Part shown: positions 26,694 to 39,010 of the stretch, piece by piece
How the letters are laid out: each line of letters begins with the position of its first letter
How positions within the stretch are numbered: position 1 is the stretch's first letter
Origin: Paramacrobiotus metropolitanus
Taxonomy: Eukaryota > Tardigrada > Eutardigrada > Parachela > Macrobiotidae
DNA: 64,000 nucleotides
NCBI RefSeq assembly: GCF_019649055.1
Contig: NW_026570264.1
Location: forward strand, 744,001-808,000
Direction: 5' to 3'
Notes under the pieces: model-generated
Database searches by the model: none
Told to the model about the DNA's origin: nothing
Seen by the model: only the letters and a program-made list of their open reading frames with translations
Made by a program: the position numbers and the translations under genes

Positions 26694-28470
26694 CTAAAGC
26701 AAACAACAGATCGTTTTGTCTTCTTCATCTTCGAAGCATCCGTCCAACGCTTCGAAAGTCATCTTGCTCAGGGCGGAAATATCCAGTTGGCGCGGATCCA
26801 CACTATCCCATCGCTGTGGATTGTCAGTAAGGTTCAAACTGTTGAACCTGAACAAAACATGCGATCTGCTATGTTGTACCTATATCATAAAAAATGACAG
26901 TAAAATCTGTCTATATTGCATTACTCACATTTTCAGGAAGATGTGAACACGGGTCCATTGTTCCGGATAGGACAACATTCGTACCCAGCGCGCATAAATC
27001 GCGGAGACCTTCTGAAAAACACGATGAGTAATCGCCGGGCAGTTGTCGTTGGCTGTGGATAAAAAGCGTCGGCACTGCTCAGCAGCCGTTTCCGTGGAGC
27101 GGAAGCGCATGAACGGAACGACCACTGCTGTCGGAGCGTCAACCTCAAATACCCTGCGTAATAGTAACCTTTCCCGCTTCATTAAAGGTGGAACGTGGAA
27201 GTTAATGTAGATGAAGAGAATCTTCAAAGATGATCCGACAATGGCTTCTGACGCGGTGTAATTGATCAGCAGCAGTTCCTCACAAACCGACAAAAAATCG
27301 GTCAACATGTGGCATTCGAACTCCTCGCTGGGGTCGTTGCAGCTGGTTACCAAGGAGGAACACGCTGGTGGACCCAACGTGGTTCCGTTCATTACGATGA
27401 CCCGGGGTACACGAATGCCTTTGACGCCTAACAACACTCTAATCTCCGGCAAATTCTCCTCAACGTTAAAGCGGAAATTCGGGAACGAGCCCGGCTTTTC
27501 AATCTTCCAGAATATTATATTGTTGGCTGCCGGTTCCTCAGGGTACCGATTATGCCGCAGAGCATCCTTGTGCACTTCAGCACAAATCAGAATAACTGTG
27601 TCGACATCCGCGCGGACAAACACTCGACAGCCGACAGGGAAACGAAACTGATCTTCCACCTCCGGTCCATGTTTCCTTTGGCAAAGGAAAAAAAACTTCA
27701 TCGAAGCTCTCTTCCCGGTCATATCGACAACGGGAATTACACGCTGCACCAGGGTATAAATTCTATCTGCCGCATTTTAAGCAGGAATGTGGGCATGAAA
27801 TCCTGATTACGCAACAGATGCGCTTTGGAGAAGCTGATAACGTGTTTTTTGAACAGAATCCAATTCGATCTACCGAAGAAACTGTAACCGGGCCTTGGAG
27901 GCCGCCAAGAGAACTGCGTAAAATGCACAAGGTGATTGGACGCGGTCTGTGCATTCGGCTCCGCTACACTTTGCTTATCCAGACATTCCACACTGACGAT
28001 GTAGAATAAGTGGGGATGGCAGTAGCGCACCTAGATAATCCCCTGTATTGCTGCCGTCAGCCGGCTGGCGCATGACGTTATGGCTATACATGGCGCTTAT
28101 GTACCGCGCCAGATTTAGCCATATGTACTGCCGTAACGTCACACTCCAGGCGGGTGACGGCAGCAATAGAGGGGATTATCTAGGTGTGCTACTGACATCC
28201 CCTCGTATATGATCCAGAATGTGGAGGAGGGTTGCCGGACGGAACACCAGGGGATCAACTTCCTCATCACGTAGTGCCACGGGCATCAGAGCGGTCCTCG
28301 GTTGCCGGACAGTAGAAGTGGTGAGGAAATACGTGCCGAGAATGGATCCACTGGGCGCAGATTGTGCGGGCATCGAAGCCAATAAAAAAGTTATCGCCTT
28401 CGATGTCCTACATATATCCCAGCCACCATTGCTCGTTGGCACGGTGCACCAGCACCGTGTTCCCTAGTTG
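26694..28470 (-). pseudogene. Degenerate multi-exon gene of unrecognised family
   Basis: Reading leftward, a first block (28470-28203) encodes VHRANEQWWLGYM, an in-frame TAG (28408-28410), DIEGDNFFIGFDA, then a frame change before VALRDEEVDPLVFRPATLL. A MITE (28202-28012) interrupts it. The frame resumes as FYIVSVECLDKQSVAEPNAQ, shifts near 27740, and stays open through 26930. It then splices (AAAAT|GTGAGT to TTGTTCAG|G, phase 2) to a last exon 26847-26694 ending DKTICCLL. The 3' two thirds look well preserved. From memory the WWLGY / DGDNFFxxFDA / LRDE / FRPA pattern resembles a large eutardigrade gene family, but I cannot name a function. The lesions make a pseudogene the best call. A shortened active gene starting inside 27750 is the alternative. 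Confidence 0.6.
28012..28202. mobile_element. MITE-like inverted-repeat element (~190 bp)
   Basis: The left arm GGGGATGGCAGTAGC... and the right arm (reverse complement GGGGATGTCAGTAGC...) stay alignable for about 75 bp, sharing CACCTAGATAATCCCC and ATTGCTGCCGTCA. The centre is short and non-coding. I see no clear target-site duplication. It sits inside the degenerate gene at 26694-28470. Confidence 0.7.
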
Positions 28471-30845
28471 ACTTTGCGTGCTCCGGAATGCCGTAGACGA
28501 CGGGGTGTTGCGCTAATTTCTGCCTACGGAGACCGAGTCTCTGGCCATTGTACCAAATTAACAGCCCTGTTGGTCCATGCTATCAAAAGCGATCACGAAC
28601 GTTAGATAGGACCCGATCAATGGTGCCGTTAGAGTAATCTGGCTGAGTGTTGGTAAGTCACACCGCCATTGCCCGACGTCATATATAACCAAAAAGAAGC
28701 CTTATTGTCCTGGCCTGCTTTAACTAACAGTTAAAATAACTAGGCATACAACAAAACGGCTTATACTATAAAAGACCATAACTTAATATTGTAAGAAAGG
28801 GCGCTACATTTTGTCTGCTGCAGACTTCTTCCGTGGTGCTTAGTGCTCATGCGGCGGTCGCCGGTCTCCCGTGGATTTGTAGCGAAAACGGCTGTATGTG
28901 TATAAGAAACTCGTGCGACTGTATGCTTTCCGGCGTGCTGCTGAAATAATTTTAGCAGCACGCCGGAAAGCGTTTGCTAGGCTGCACTAAGAATAAAATT
29001 ATGTTGAAAATATTGAATATCGATCTCTCACCTGCGCTGGGTAAATGTCTTGAGGGGAACCGCATGACTTACTACAGCCGGACTTTGTGCTGTGCACACT
29101 GCACACGTTTACTTGTTTGTACCCGTATATCCGACTGCGCCGGGTTCGGCGTTGTAATTATACGGTATAACCACCTTGTATCGACTATCGAATGTTCCTA
29201 ACTTCCACAATTTTCACTGTCTTAGATACGCATAGGTACGTGTTGTCGAAATGCGTCTTACTTGTTAGTCAATTCCTTCAAGCGCGATAATATTCCCACA
29301 AAAATCTGCACTATATCTGATATCAAGAAAATAATAAAACTTCTGTTTTCTAGTACTTAGTTTGTACTTTCACGTGATACTTATTAAAGGTCCACCACCG
29401 TAGAAAATAATGAAAATCATAGAACTAAATGTCAGAGCTCAGAACGCCGCCGTGTGAGAGTATAAATGCCCGGTATGGCATTTGAAATGCCCAGTATGAC
29501 ATTCTAAAACTTTTATAAATTTCTTATTTGTAAACTTCGAGTTGTGGTTTTCTTAACTTGTTACTATGAGTGTTCGATCAATGTATACAAGCATGAGCAC
29601 TGCATTGAGCACTGCCCTTTAAAGCGAACCAGCAACTTGATCCCCACTGGATACCGGATCCAAATTTCCAGCGGTTGTTCCTAGTACAATACATAAAGCC
29701 TAAACAGTTTCGATTTTTCGGAATTTGCACCTATTACGCTTCAACGGTTGTACTTCAAACAGCTTCCATCATACGTTGACCTTCAACATGAGTAGCTCCG
29801 CATAAACGTTCTGTGCGAATGTTTCGATGGCGGATAACACAAATGTCTCACGATTTCTCGCTGACATGGACACGACCACGTTACCGCCTTTATCGCTAGA
29901 TCAAATAGACAGTTGTCCCAGCGAACGGTTGAAAACTTTATACCTGTAACCCCTATGACAATTTGGTCAGGCAGTAGCTCAAAGGCCGACTGAATTGGCC
30001 TTAGTCCTCATGTGCTTAAATTCCATAGGGATTTGTTGTTTGCTGGGAAGAGCAGAAAATTATTGAGATGCTCAAAGTTATTGAGATGCATGCACTCATT
30101 TCACTTGTACAAGCTGTAGTTTATGCTTTTATTTTCGTACCGTAAACCGTGAAGATAGCAAGGTGAAGGAGAAACCATATCATTTAAAAACAAGTGCATA
30201 ATTGTCATACTAACCTCAATGCCAAGTGGCGAGCATTGATTAGCCCGAAGATAGCACGCGATTTTCACACAGTGCGATAGTGTTAGACATTGCGTCTGTT
30301 GCCATATATTTTAGATACGTTAAAGAAAACAAAAAAATGGTGTGACCTTGTCATTTGCCATGTGGCCTGTGGGATTTGTCCATTCATCGATGATCTGGGC
30401 GAGCGGTCCACAGTTGGCCCGGGTGATATTTGAAGTTTGCATATCCGGTTTCTCAATGTTCAAATTCAGGGAGCATTGCAAAACTTACATACCATTGAAG
30501 TCTAATACTTTCCCTATATTTTCTTCCATCTAACTAATTTTCCGGTTTCTTGCCTTACCAGGACATACAGTGGCTCCTGAAGCTAACTGAGAAAATTGTG
30601 TTATGGGGTGACAGACTGACAGTCCTCTTTAGAACTGGTGGTTCTTAAAAATGGAGAAAATCTGTTGCATTATAACTGAAACCGTCGAAACCCAAACTTA
30701 GTATTACTATATAATTCTGAAATATACCGCAGAGTCTGCCTTGTGCATTGCGCATAATACGATATCTAAGACAGTACATATCTTATCAAAAGCCTTTGTG
30801 TAACTCATATCCCGCTAAATCAAGCTTTAATAAATTGCATTTGCC
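28471..30845. other. Intergenic, one perfect hairpin, otherwise nothing recognised
   Basis: About 2.4 kb with only short ORFs. It holds the hairpin listed separately at 28925-28971. No repeat arrays or RNA genes are evident. Confidence 0.5.
28925..28971. other. Perfect 18-bp stem-loop
   Basis: GCTTTCCGGCGTGCTGCT pairs perfectly with AGCAGCACGCCGGAAAGC across an 11-base AT-rich loop (GAAATAATTTT). The stem is short for a microRNA precursor. It may be a small inverted-repeat relic or a structured RNA element. Confidence 0.65.
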
Positions 30846-33138
30846 ATGCCAGAATTTCGGCCTAACAACGTGGATGCCGTATCGGGATATGGTGGCCGGC
30901 TATGGAGAGTGCTGAAATTGTGGCTGATTATTCTACAAATTTTTGGACTATTTCGCTTTCCAGCGGTACAATACTCCGCATTAAAGTGTTTTTTTAACGT
31001 CATTTTACTACTCAGCGCTGTGCTGACCTTTGCCGCCCAAATGTTCTACGCTTATGACACCTGGTCAAGCTACCACAGGACGGCCACGAAATTCCAAATC
31101 ATCGTCGTTGGATGCATTCATACGGTTCTGTGCGCATCTGAACTCTCGTACATTTTAGTAATGTGCAGTGCCAGCAAGAAACTTTTACGATTAATTCGCA
31201 AGCTTGATGAAAACTTTGATACAGTTTTAACGGCATCGGATTGGAGAGCGCTAGCCATTGCTTTGGGTGGCTTTGCGATCAGTGTTGTCGTCATCACGGG
31301 TCTGCTGTGGTACTGCTACGATAGCGGCGATTCGTTCTCCATCATGACTGACGTCTACCGTGCTTCGTACTTTCCTGGTCTATCGCTGGATTCGGTGACA
31401 GCCTTCAATGCGGTATACTACATCATGTCGACGTGGTTTGATGTCGCTAAGGACATTCTCGTTGGATTCATCCTCTTTCTGGCAATCAGCACGGGACTAA
31501 TATTTCGACGGATCGCGCTGGGTTTCGCACAGTCGCACACCGACCGGGATACAGTCCGATGGGTGTTGCTCCATAAGTTCCTCAATCAGGTCGTTAGCGA
31601 TCTCGACGTCAGCCTATCCGGAATCGCAGGCATGCGCATCGTCGCAGTGCTCGGCTGGGCCATCATTTCGACATTCAACATCAGCGGACAATATGCTAAC
31701 TGCGGTGCCGCAGCTCCATCCTCTCTTCTGTCACTCGTCGAAGCGATGCGAAACTTGATTGCAATTGTGTTCGCGTTCGTTTTCTCTACTGAGCAGGTAA
31801 AACGAGTATTCACGCCATATTGAGACCGTTTTATTAATTTTTTTACTCTTTCCCGTTCACGCTGTCATTTAGAAAATTTTTCAGCAAAAAGCTGTTTCTT
31901 TCGGCTATGAGATCATACAAAATTTTTGGCGATCATGCTATGGGATCTTTTGCGATCATGCGGGCAAAAGCTGCTCGCATTTACTTGATGGAATTTGAGG
32001 TTATAAAAATGACACAGAAATCCCGAACGCCGGGGTTATGCAACTTTGTTAGACCGTTCAACGCGCCGAGTTCAGCTGAAGTACCAAGATTGAAGCACGT
32101 TGGACAGAGACAATGCCGAGTAATACATTTAAAAATATTGAGAAATCCTAAAATTATTCACAAATATATTTTGGAAATGCAACAATATTTATGCTTTGAA
32201 GTATCTAGAAATCTCTGGAAAGATTAAAAATGGTTGAAAATTGTTTCGGGATGCCCTTTAAGCTCAGCTTGTCCAAACTTTCTGAACCGACGAACTTAGT
32301 TGCCCAAGGGCCTCGAATCTTCGTGTCTCAATTGACTCAGCACATCGAACTGTTTAAGAAATTCGGCGTAAACCGGCGAAAATTGGGCGACGTTATTGGT
32401 ATACCCATGAACCCGGTTCAAGGTCTCCGCGTTAGAAACTTGAAGTCCTATCTGTAAAACGCAAGCTCGCCTCGCTAGTATGGTCGCAACAAATCTCGTT
32501 TGTAACTTCTTCAGTTTTTTTAAATTTTCTCAAGGTTTCCTATCTCTTCTGAGCTATAAAAATCTCGGTAGTTTTTCCTCCCTTCTCTGACCAACGAAAA
32601 CCCCTTTATTTAATTAATTTTCCCTTCCTTTTATTACACCGGCCGTTATGTTGACCTTGTCCAGGAATCCTGGCCGTTTCTTGACTACACAGTCTACACT
32701 AACATTTGACTTATGAAGTCCCGTATTCTTGCAGGCACAGTCGCTCGCCAGCTACAACAGAGCATATGTGCAAAAGCGTTGCACTATGCCTGATCATCAG
32801 CTTAACATTCTGAACAAACCTGGCATATGCCGATTCCAGTGGCTCTACGCGCAACGTATACAGTTTTGTCCACCAGGATTTACTCTGGCAGGCATTATCG
32901 TCTCACGTCAAAAAGCCGTGGAGGTCAGTCTGTCTGGCGTAATAGTAACGATAGAAAGATCTTATTTTTGCGTATTACAGTAATATACATACCTATTTAT
33001 ACAATCTTGCACTTCTTGGGTTTCCAGGGTACGATCGGCATAATCAGCTGTATTCTAGTCTTTGCTGCCTTAGCAAGCTATGATGATACCCATTTTACAT
33101 GTCTGTCAACCAATGGAACCGCCGGGCGGCTGCTCTGA
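30846..33138 (+). CDS. Gustatory-receptor-like seven-transmembrane protein, three exons (member C)
   Basis: Exons 30846-31796, 32735-32923 and 33028-33138 (951/189/111 bp) join in phase 0 with GT-AG introns to give about 416 residues. Hydrophobic segments fall near residues 42-70 (ending FYAYDTW), 82-108, 132-158, 190-225 (ending GLIFRR), 258-282 (VAVLGWAIISTFNIS) and 288-316. TM7 is in the last exon (GTIGIISCILVFAALA). The loop between TM4 and TM5 is long and polar, and the tail has the sequon NGT. It lacks the intron that splits members A, B and E between AI and the GxxFRR motif. It sits 498 bp upstream of member D in the same direction, a tandem pair. A chemoreceptor role is inferred from architecture. 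Confidence 0.8.
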
Positions 33139-33636
33139 ACTTGCAGCACAGCGTTATCACGGGAAAGGTCAACTTCTGTGCTGGTACAGAGTCTGTAGTG
33201 TCGGTATATTCAGCTCTCCTTGTCAACGAACCGTTTCATGCAATTTAAATGCTACCGGTAGCGCGCTTTGTTATGAACTTAAACCGACTTACTCATTTCA
33301 TTCATTTGATAAATAATTAGTCGTTACTGCTCTAAGCCGTAAGTCAGAAATGTTGCATTATTGACATATTCGAAAGCGCTAAAAACGTTGTTTGCACTCT
33401 GACGTTTACACAGCAGCGGGTATGTCCTTCTCCAGAGAATTCCTTAGAGATCCCCAATTACTGCATACTGAAGTACCGTAGTACTTCTGCTGATAAAACT
33501 ACATCAGCTTGCTATCCTTCAACTCACACACTCAGTTTTTCTGAGTGATCGTGTAAGAGAGGAACTAAGTCTTGCTTATAGGCTGCAGCAATTTCATGAA
33601 GAAGTCATGGTTAAAACTTAAAGAACAATAGCAGTC

Positions 33637-35086
33637 ATGCCGGAGTGCTCGTCAAAAATAAAATTTTGTGCAACGCTTGGTTGGCTTTCGATGATATCGA
33701 AACCCTGGTTCATAATTCTGCAGTTTTTTGGGTTGTTCAATTACCCACTGACAGATAACCGCCTGATAACCTTTTGCCTTCGAACCGTTCTCGTTTTACG
33801 TGCATTTCTGACGATAGTTGGTCAAGGATTTTACGCGTACGACACCTGGACCAACTACTTTACGACCGCAACGACATTTCAGACGATAGTGATTGCCTGC
33901 ATCAACACTTTCGTTTGTGTATGCGAATTATCTTTCATATTCATCATGCTGCCGCCCAGCAAAAAAATTGTGCGCCTTGTCTGCCAACTGGACGAATATC
34001 ACGGCCAGTTTTTAACGACACGTGACTGGACGGTGATATTGATATTTATAACTGGGTACTCCGTCTGGGTTTTCAGTGTGACTGGTGCGTTTTTGTATTA
34101 CTACAATCGGAGCGATGCATTCTACAGTATTATAGAAGTCTATCAGATGTCTTACTTTCCCAACCTTTCACAAGATGCCCTGGCTATTTTTAATGCTGTA
34201 TACAATTTTGATTCGGCATCGTTTGAGCTGGGGAATCGTTTATTAATTGGGTATATAATTTTTCTGGCGATGGCGACCGGGTTAATATTTCGACGAATCT
34301 CAGAGAAATTTCAACTAGCACGTAACGAGGATCAGCAGGGCGCCTGTGTCCTCCTACATAATACTCTCGGTCAGATTGTCAGAGATCTCGATGGACACTT
34401 GTCGCTCATATTCGGCATACGTGTCGTGGCTATGCTAGGCTGGACAATTATAGCGGCATGTAACATCAGCGGAGAAATGGTTAACTGTGGCACTATGGCT
34501 GGATCGGTCTTGCTTACTCTATTCGATGCCTTGTTTAGCTTGTGCTGCGTTACATTCGCATGTGTTTTTTCTACCGAGCAGGTAAATAGTGCCCGATTAG
34601 TACGTAGTCTTTTTTGCTATTCTTTTTGATATTAACCTGGGGACGGCTATAGACCAAAAACGCGTCACCCTCTATATCTAATAATGTCACAAGTGTGTGT
34701 TGGATTCCAGGCACAACGCCTAGTACACATCGCTGAAACTGGCCTTCGAGAACGCTGTAAAACATCCAAAATGGATTTTCTAAGCGAGCCAGGACAATAC
34801 CGTTTTCAATGGCTATACAAAGAACGCTTGAAATTCGATCCGTTGGGATTCACGTTTGCCGGAATTGTGGCGCAACGAAGAAAAGCACTCGAGGCCAGCA
34901 GACCCATTATTGAACAATTTTGTTGTTTAAGTCAATAAGGTGTTTGCTTATCCATGTAATACTTTATTGTTTTAGGCCGCCATTGGATTGATCAGCTGCA
35001 TTCTGGTTTTTACGGCGTTGGCCAGTGATAACAACATAAGTTTCGGCTGCTTATTATCTAACGGAACGTCGGGGCGAAGTCTATAG
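33637..35086 (+). CDS. Gustatory-receptor-like seven-transmembrane protein, three exons (member D)
   Basis: Exons 33637-34581, 34711-34893 and 34976-35086 (945/183/111 bp) give about 412 residues. Motifs shared with member C include FYAYDTW, GLIFRRI, LGWTIIAACNISG and, in TM7, AAIGLISCILVFTALA. The tail has sequons NIS and NGT. The donor of intron 2 reads GAG|GCCAGC where paralogs have GAG|GTCAGT or GAG|GTAAAC, so it is either a GC-AG intron or a splice-site mutation. Reading through it adds 15 residues and stops before TM7. Otherwise the gene is intact. Confidence 0.75.
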
Positions 35087-37134
35087 GATACAAGTACGGA
35101 TAAAAATATACAAATATGAAATTTACAAAGGTTTGATTTCTTTTTATTTTGCCGGAGGTCAGTAGTTGAATCGTCATCCTGTTATCTATGGCTAAATTAT
35201 TTGTTTTTTACAATCCGAAATCTCATGGTTGGTGTCCGGTGGGTTATTATGATGTGAAAGTCGGGAAATCTGGTGGGTTATTGTGATGTGAAAGTCGGGA
35301 AATCTCTTAAAATGTTTACAGCTATTAAATGGTCTTGTTCACAAAAGCAGGGATCCAGTACCGAATTTCAGACCTTCGTTTGACCTTGAAATGAAATGGT
35401 TGCGTGCACGGCTGATTTATTTGTTCAGATTTTCTGTTTCGATTTTCAAATTATAAAGCGCTTCGAATTTTTTAAAATTTAAAGTAGATTTTGGATACAA
35501 AAGTATTAGGAATCTTATGAAAGTAGTTTGAGATGCATGTTATCAAAATTAAATCATTCTCTCCTGTCACTGGCAGGATTGACAAAAGTCTGACCGGAAA
35601 CGTTTTACTGGAATCTGAGTTTTGATGGCTTATGTACAGGTGGAGAGCTATCAGTGCTAGACATACTTACACGTATATTGCGAAAGTCGCTGAGAAAAAA
35701 TTGTACGACTAGCAGCCATTCCTGTAGTGCGTCACGCGTGTGGTCGTGCTAGTGACCCTGACCAAAATATGAATATGTATACTAGTAATATTATGAGAAA
35801 AAACAAAGTACGAAGCTTACATAAGGGAGGTTCGTTAATATGCAGCCGTGCGTATTAATAATTAATACTGACTGCCCTACAGACTTTTTGCGAGAATCTG
35901 TAACTGTAAGTTCAGAGATGGAATGAGTGTACTATCGGTATCATCTGTTAAATGGCTTCATCTATCATCTGCTAAATGGTACCATCTGTTAAAAGCTATT
36001 TAAACGCCAAGCGATGATCGAAAATCCAAACTTGAGAAGAAACAACAATCCAATTCGTAAATATCCCCAGAGATGAAATTAACAGAAACTTTTTTTCACA
36101 AGTACTACGTACATGTAATGGGACCTACTACTGCATTAACAGTCCATTTGCTCAAAAGCATACATACTTTCGACAGTCATCCGTGGATGGAATCCCCCTG
36201 GATAACCGATACCGCCCTGTCATAAAACGTGAGAACCTAGCAAACTCCTGGCAGCGCAAAGCAAAATGGATGCATCAAACCTTCCGCAAAGTGGCTATGC
36301 GCAGGAGTTTGTGCACTAAAAATTTACACTAGATAATTGTAAATTCAAAAGCGAAACAGTGTATCCATTTATTTTGTAATTATTTTGCAAACTGCCCCAA
36401 CTTGGCTGAGCAGAGCGCTTCTAATAAGTTATTGCATGAGTTTCTAATACTAATTTTTTTCTTGCTGCTGCCAGCTGTTCGTTTTTTATTTTTATTTCGG
36501 TGCCGGTAGTGCACACCGCACTGCTCAACGAAAGGCCTAACTGTGGTTACGACTGCCTTCTTTAAAACCTGTGTCCTATGCTCGGATGTAGCACCCATTC
36601 CTCATTAATACTGCAAAATTTAATAATAAGTAATAACGAAAAAATTTACGAGTTTTTTGATTCCGGAATTTGCAAAACGTTTATCGTTTATGTAAGTTGG
36701 TCTGTACTGTAACCGTTAGATGAAGTTGCACCACTTTAAGATCCGGCCGCTGCGTGCTCCCTGTCAGGCATCGTGCACGTTAAGTACTTAGGTCGAGGAG
36801 CGTGTGCTCCATTTTCCTTGTTTTTCCAACTCTGTAACAAAACTTTACTGGTGGCGGGTATCCTTTTGCACCGCTGCACTTGATGCTTTTGCACCACCGG
36901 CTGACTGGCCGATTTCATATCATTTGTGCCTTCCATTGTGCCATAATATGAATCATATGTTGTGCTTAGAATTTTCAAAATTCTATTGTAAAACGTTGCG
37001 ACACAGATAGCCAGGAGATTTTCGATCTTGAGATTAACTGTATACAAGTAGTCTTGTACGAAAAACTATTATGCTCAATTTAATTGTGTTGTATTCAATT
37101 GTATTGTGTTGTATTCAATTTAATTTAATATATA
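35087..37134. other. Intergenic with a small tandem duplication
   Basis: A 34-bp sequence starting GGTGGGTTATTATGATG is duplicated in tandem at 35238-35271 and 35272-35305 with one mismatch. Near 37085-37125 a 20-bp tract (TTGTGTTGTATTCAATT core) is also doubled. No gene is recognised. Confidence 0.5.
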
Positions 37135-37191
37135 GGACAAAATGGTCGCATACTCGCATATCCACATTCAGTACGCATGCGTGCTGTGCGG
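37135..37191 (+). mobile_element. Truncated MITE end (same family as 43771-43930)
   Basis: GGACAAAATGGTCGCATA and the following CATATCCACATTCAGTACG match the left arm of the 160-bp element at 43771-43930. It is preceded by TA. No matching right end was found downstream. Confidence 0.55.
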
Positions 37192-37197
37192 TTAAGT

Positions 37198-37276
37198 TGA
37201 CGCTTGGGCCTCTGACATTTGGGCCACCTGACACTTGGGCCACCTGACGCTTGGGCCACCTGACGCTTGGGCCACC
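37198..37276 (+). repeat. 16-bp tandem repeat, 5 copies
   Basis: The unit is TGACGCTTGGGCCACC (15-16 bp), five copies with small changes. An inverted pair of the same unit lies at 38105-38136. Confidence 0.8.
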
Positions 37277-38104
37277 TTTGGGTCTTCTCACAGCAACGCC
37301 ATTACGCCAAGTGGTACAATCTTCTGTTTTATCTCATTTATTGTGAACTTGTACAAGCCAATGCCATTTGCATTCAAACTTTAAAAACCCAAATAATTAG
37401 GACCAGTAAAATAACTCTTCTAACTCTCGAGAACACCCGACCGTCCCCAGGTTCGGTTGTATTATCCGCACGTTTCCACGCTTCAACATATCCGTAACCA
37501 TTAAAGTTTAACACTTTACCCTTTCGCTTACCGGTTAGTAGTGGAAAAAGTTACTTGGGGGCATATTTTAACTGAAAGTTAAGCAAAAACGAAGAGCAAC
37601 GTATTAATTTAAAATCAGGAAGATATGCAAAAAGTACAACGGCAAATGCTTAGAACACAATCTATAGTCAAGTAATACTGCAGGTGAGTACGATTCACTT
37701 ATGACACTGGCTGATGCTGCTGTGATGAAATTCCTGCATTTCATGCACATCCACTTGCATGCGGCATGTAAATGGCCACTTATTTTCGAATTTAAAGCAC
37801 AGGTGTACGTAATGAATACTTTGAATCACCTCTACAAATAATTTGAAATTTTTGACCGTGCACACAGTCACATGCATGTAATGCATAATTAAGTACTTAT
37901 AATTATACTGCTTGCTGTGTGTAACGGATTAGCTCGGCTGTATGATGCAGTGATGGTGCAATTACACTGGTAAAATATACGATGGTATGACATTGTTATG
38001 GAAAGTAGATTAAAAACAATGTTGTGGAAAGTATAGTACGTAATGGAAAGTATAGTAAAAACGTCTAACAAATAAGAACTAAAAAAACTAAGATGCGTAA
38101 GATG
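37277..38104. other. Interior between inverted 16-bp repeats
   Basis: About 830 bp of unique AT-rich sequence between oppositely oriented 16-bp arrays, with no coding potential that I recognise. It may be the body of a small foldback element. Confidence 0.4.
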
Positions 38105-38136
38105 TGGTGGCCCAAGTGTCAGGTGGCCCAAGTGGC
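38105..38136 (-). repeat. Inverted 16-bp repeat pair
   Basis: Two units reading TGACACTTGGGCCACC and TGCCACTTGGGCCACC on the minus strand, the mirror of the array at 37198-37276. Confidence 0.7.
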
Positions 38137-38182
38137 AGTACATTGCTAACAGCACGTGGATACCGATTAATTTTACGAAATG

Positions 38183-38213
38183 GCTGTGCGCCCCGACAAT
38201 CGGGGCGCATAGC
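38183..38213. other. GC-rich hairpin
   Basis: GCTGTGCGCCCCGA pairs with TCGGGGCGCATAGC around a CAA loop. The stem is 14 bp with one G-T pair. Confidence 0.6.
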
Positions 38214-38287
38214 ACTGACCGTAATTTTAACGGAGTTGTCATGGAGATATTTGCTGTACTATACTTTCCCGTTTCCGTTATTAGTAC

Positions 38288-39010
38288 TACTCGAAACGCA
38301 CTTTAAATGCGTTCTGTAAGATACAGAGCCGGGAGTTCTGTAAAAGTGAATCTACCAATGGCACAGCGCTTAATCTTACAGAGCGTTACAGAGCAACGAG
38401 ACCACAACTCAAAATTTTCCAGTTATGTGGTCGAAACTTTCAGCGTACAGCGAGTTTCGAACTCACATCACAAAATGATTATTCACAAATAGATGGTCGA
38501 TATAGGCGTTGTTTATTTTAATTTTAGCTGGTGTAACGTTTTATCGCGGATCCAGTGATGTCAAAACTGGAACAATCAGCGCTAGAAGTATCACTCATAG
38601 ACTGATAGACTTGTATGTTTAAAGGCCGGACTTGTATCATCCGAAGACTGTGGTTGCCTAGAGCGCGGAACGCGTTGGGCCAGGCGTTAGTGATTTAAAG
38701 AAAGTTAGACAAAGGCAATTAGAAACCAGGTAAAAACCAGAAAACCACTAAAAAGATGTTCGGGTTCAAGGGTAGCAAGTAGCAACTAGCAAGGGAAAAT
38801 ATTTTGTTATTGCATACACTTGGTGAGATCGACCTGCACTTGTGGTGAAAAATGCGAGTTCTGTATCGTAACGGAGCAGGAGAGTTCCTTTTAGATACAG
38901 AACACTTTAACTCGGCCGTCCAATCAGAGGTAGGGGGGTGTGATCGAAAAATTACAGAACTTCCGGCTCTGTATCGTACAGAACGCATTTAAAGTGCCTT
39001 TCGAGTCTAG
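38288..39010. mobile_element. Non-autonomous TIR element (~0.72 kb)
   Basis: The left end ACTCGAAACGCACTTTAAAT and the right end (reverse complement ACTCGAAAGGCACTTTAAAT) continue as near-identical inverted repeats for about 60 bp, sharing GCGTTCTGTA and GATACAGAGCCGG. The TACAGA motif recurs inside the right half. No transposase is present and the target-site duplication is unclear. Around 38597-38665 it contains a tract (ATAGACTTGTATG ... GTGGTTGCCTAGAGC) also found at 51006-51060. Confidence 0.65.

Noticed and set aside
38307-38988. Two ORFs starting with the same MRSVRYRAGSSV peptide
   Set aside because: They are mirror translations of the two TIRs of the element at 38288-39010, not genes.
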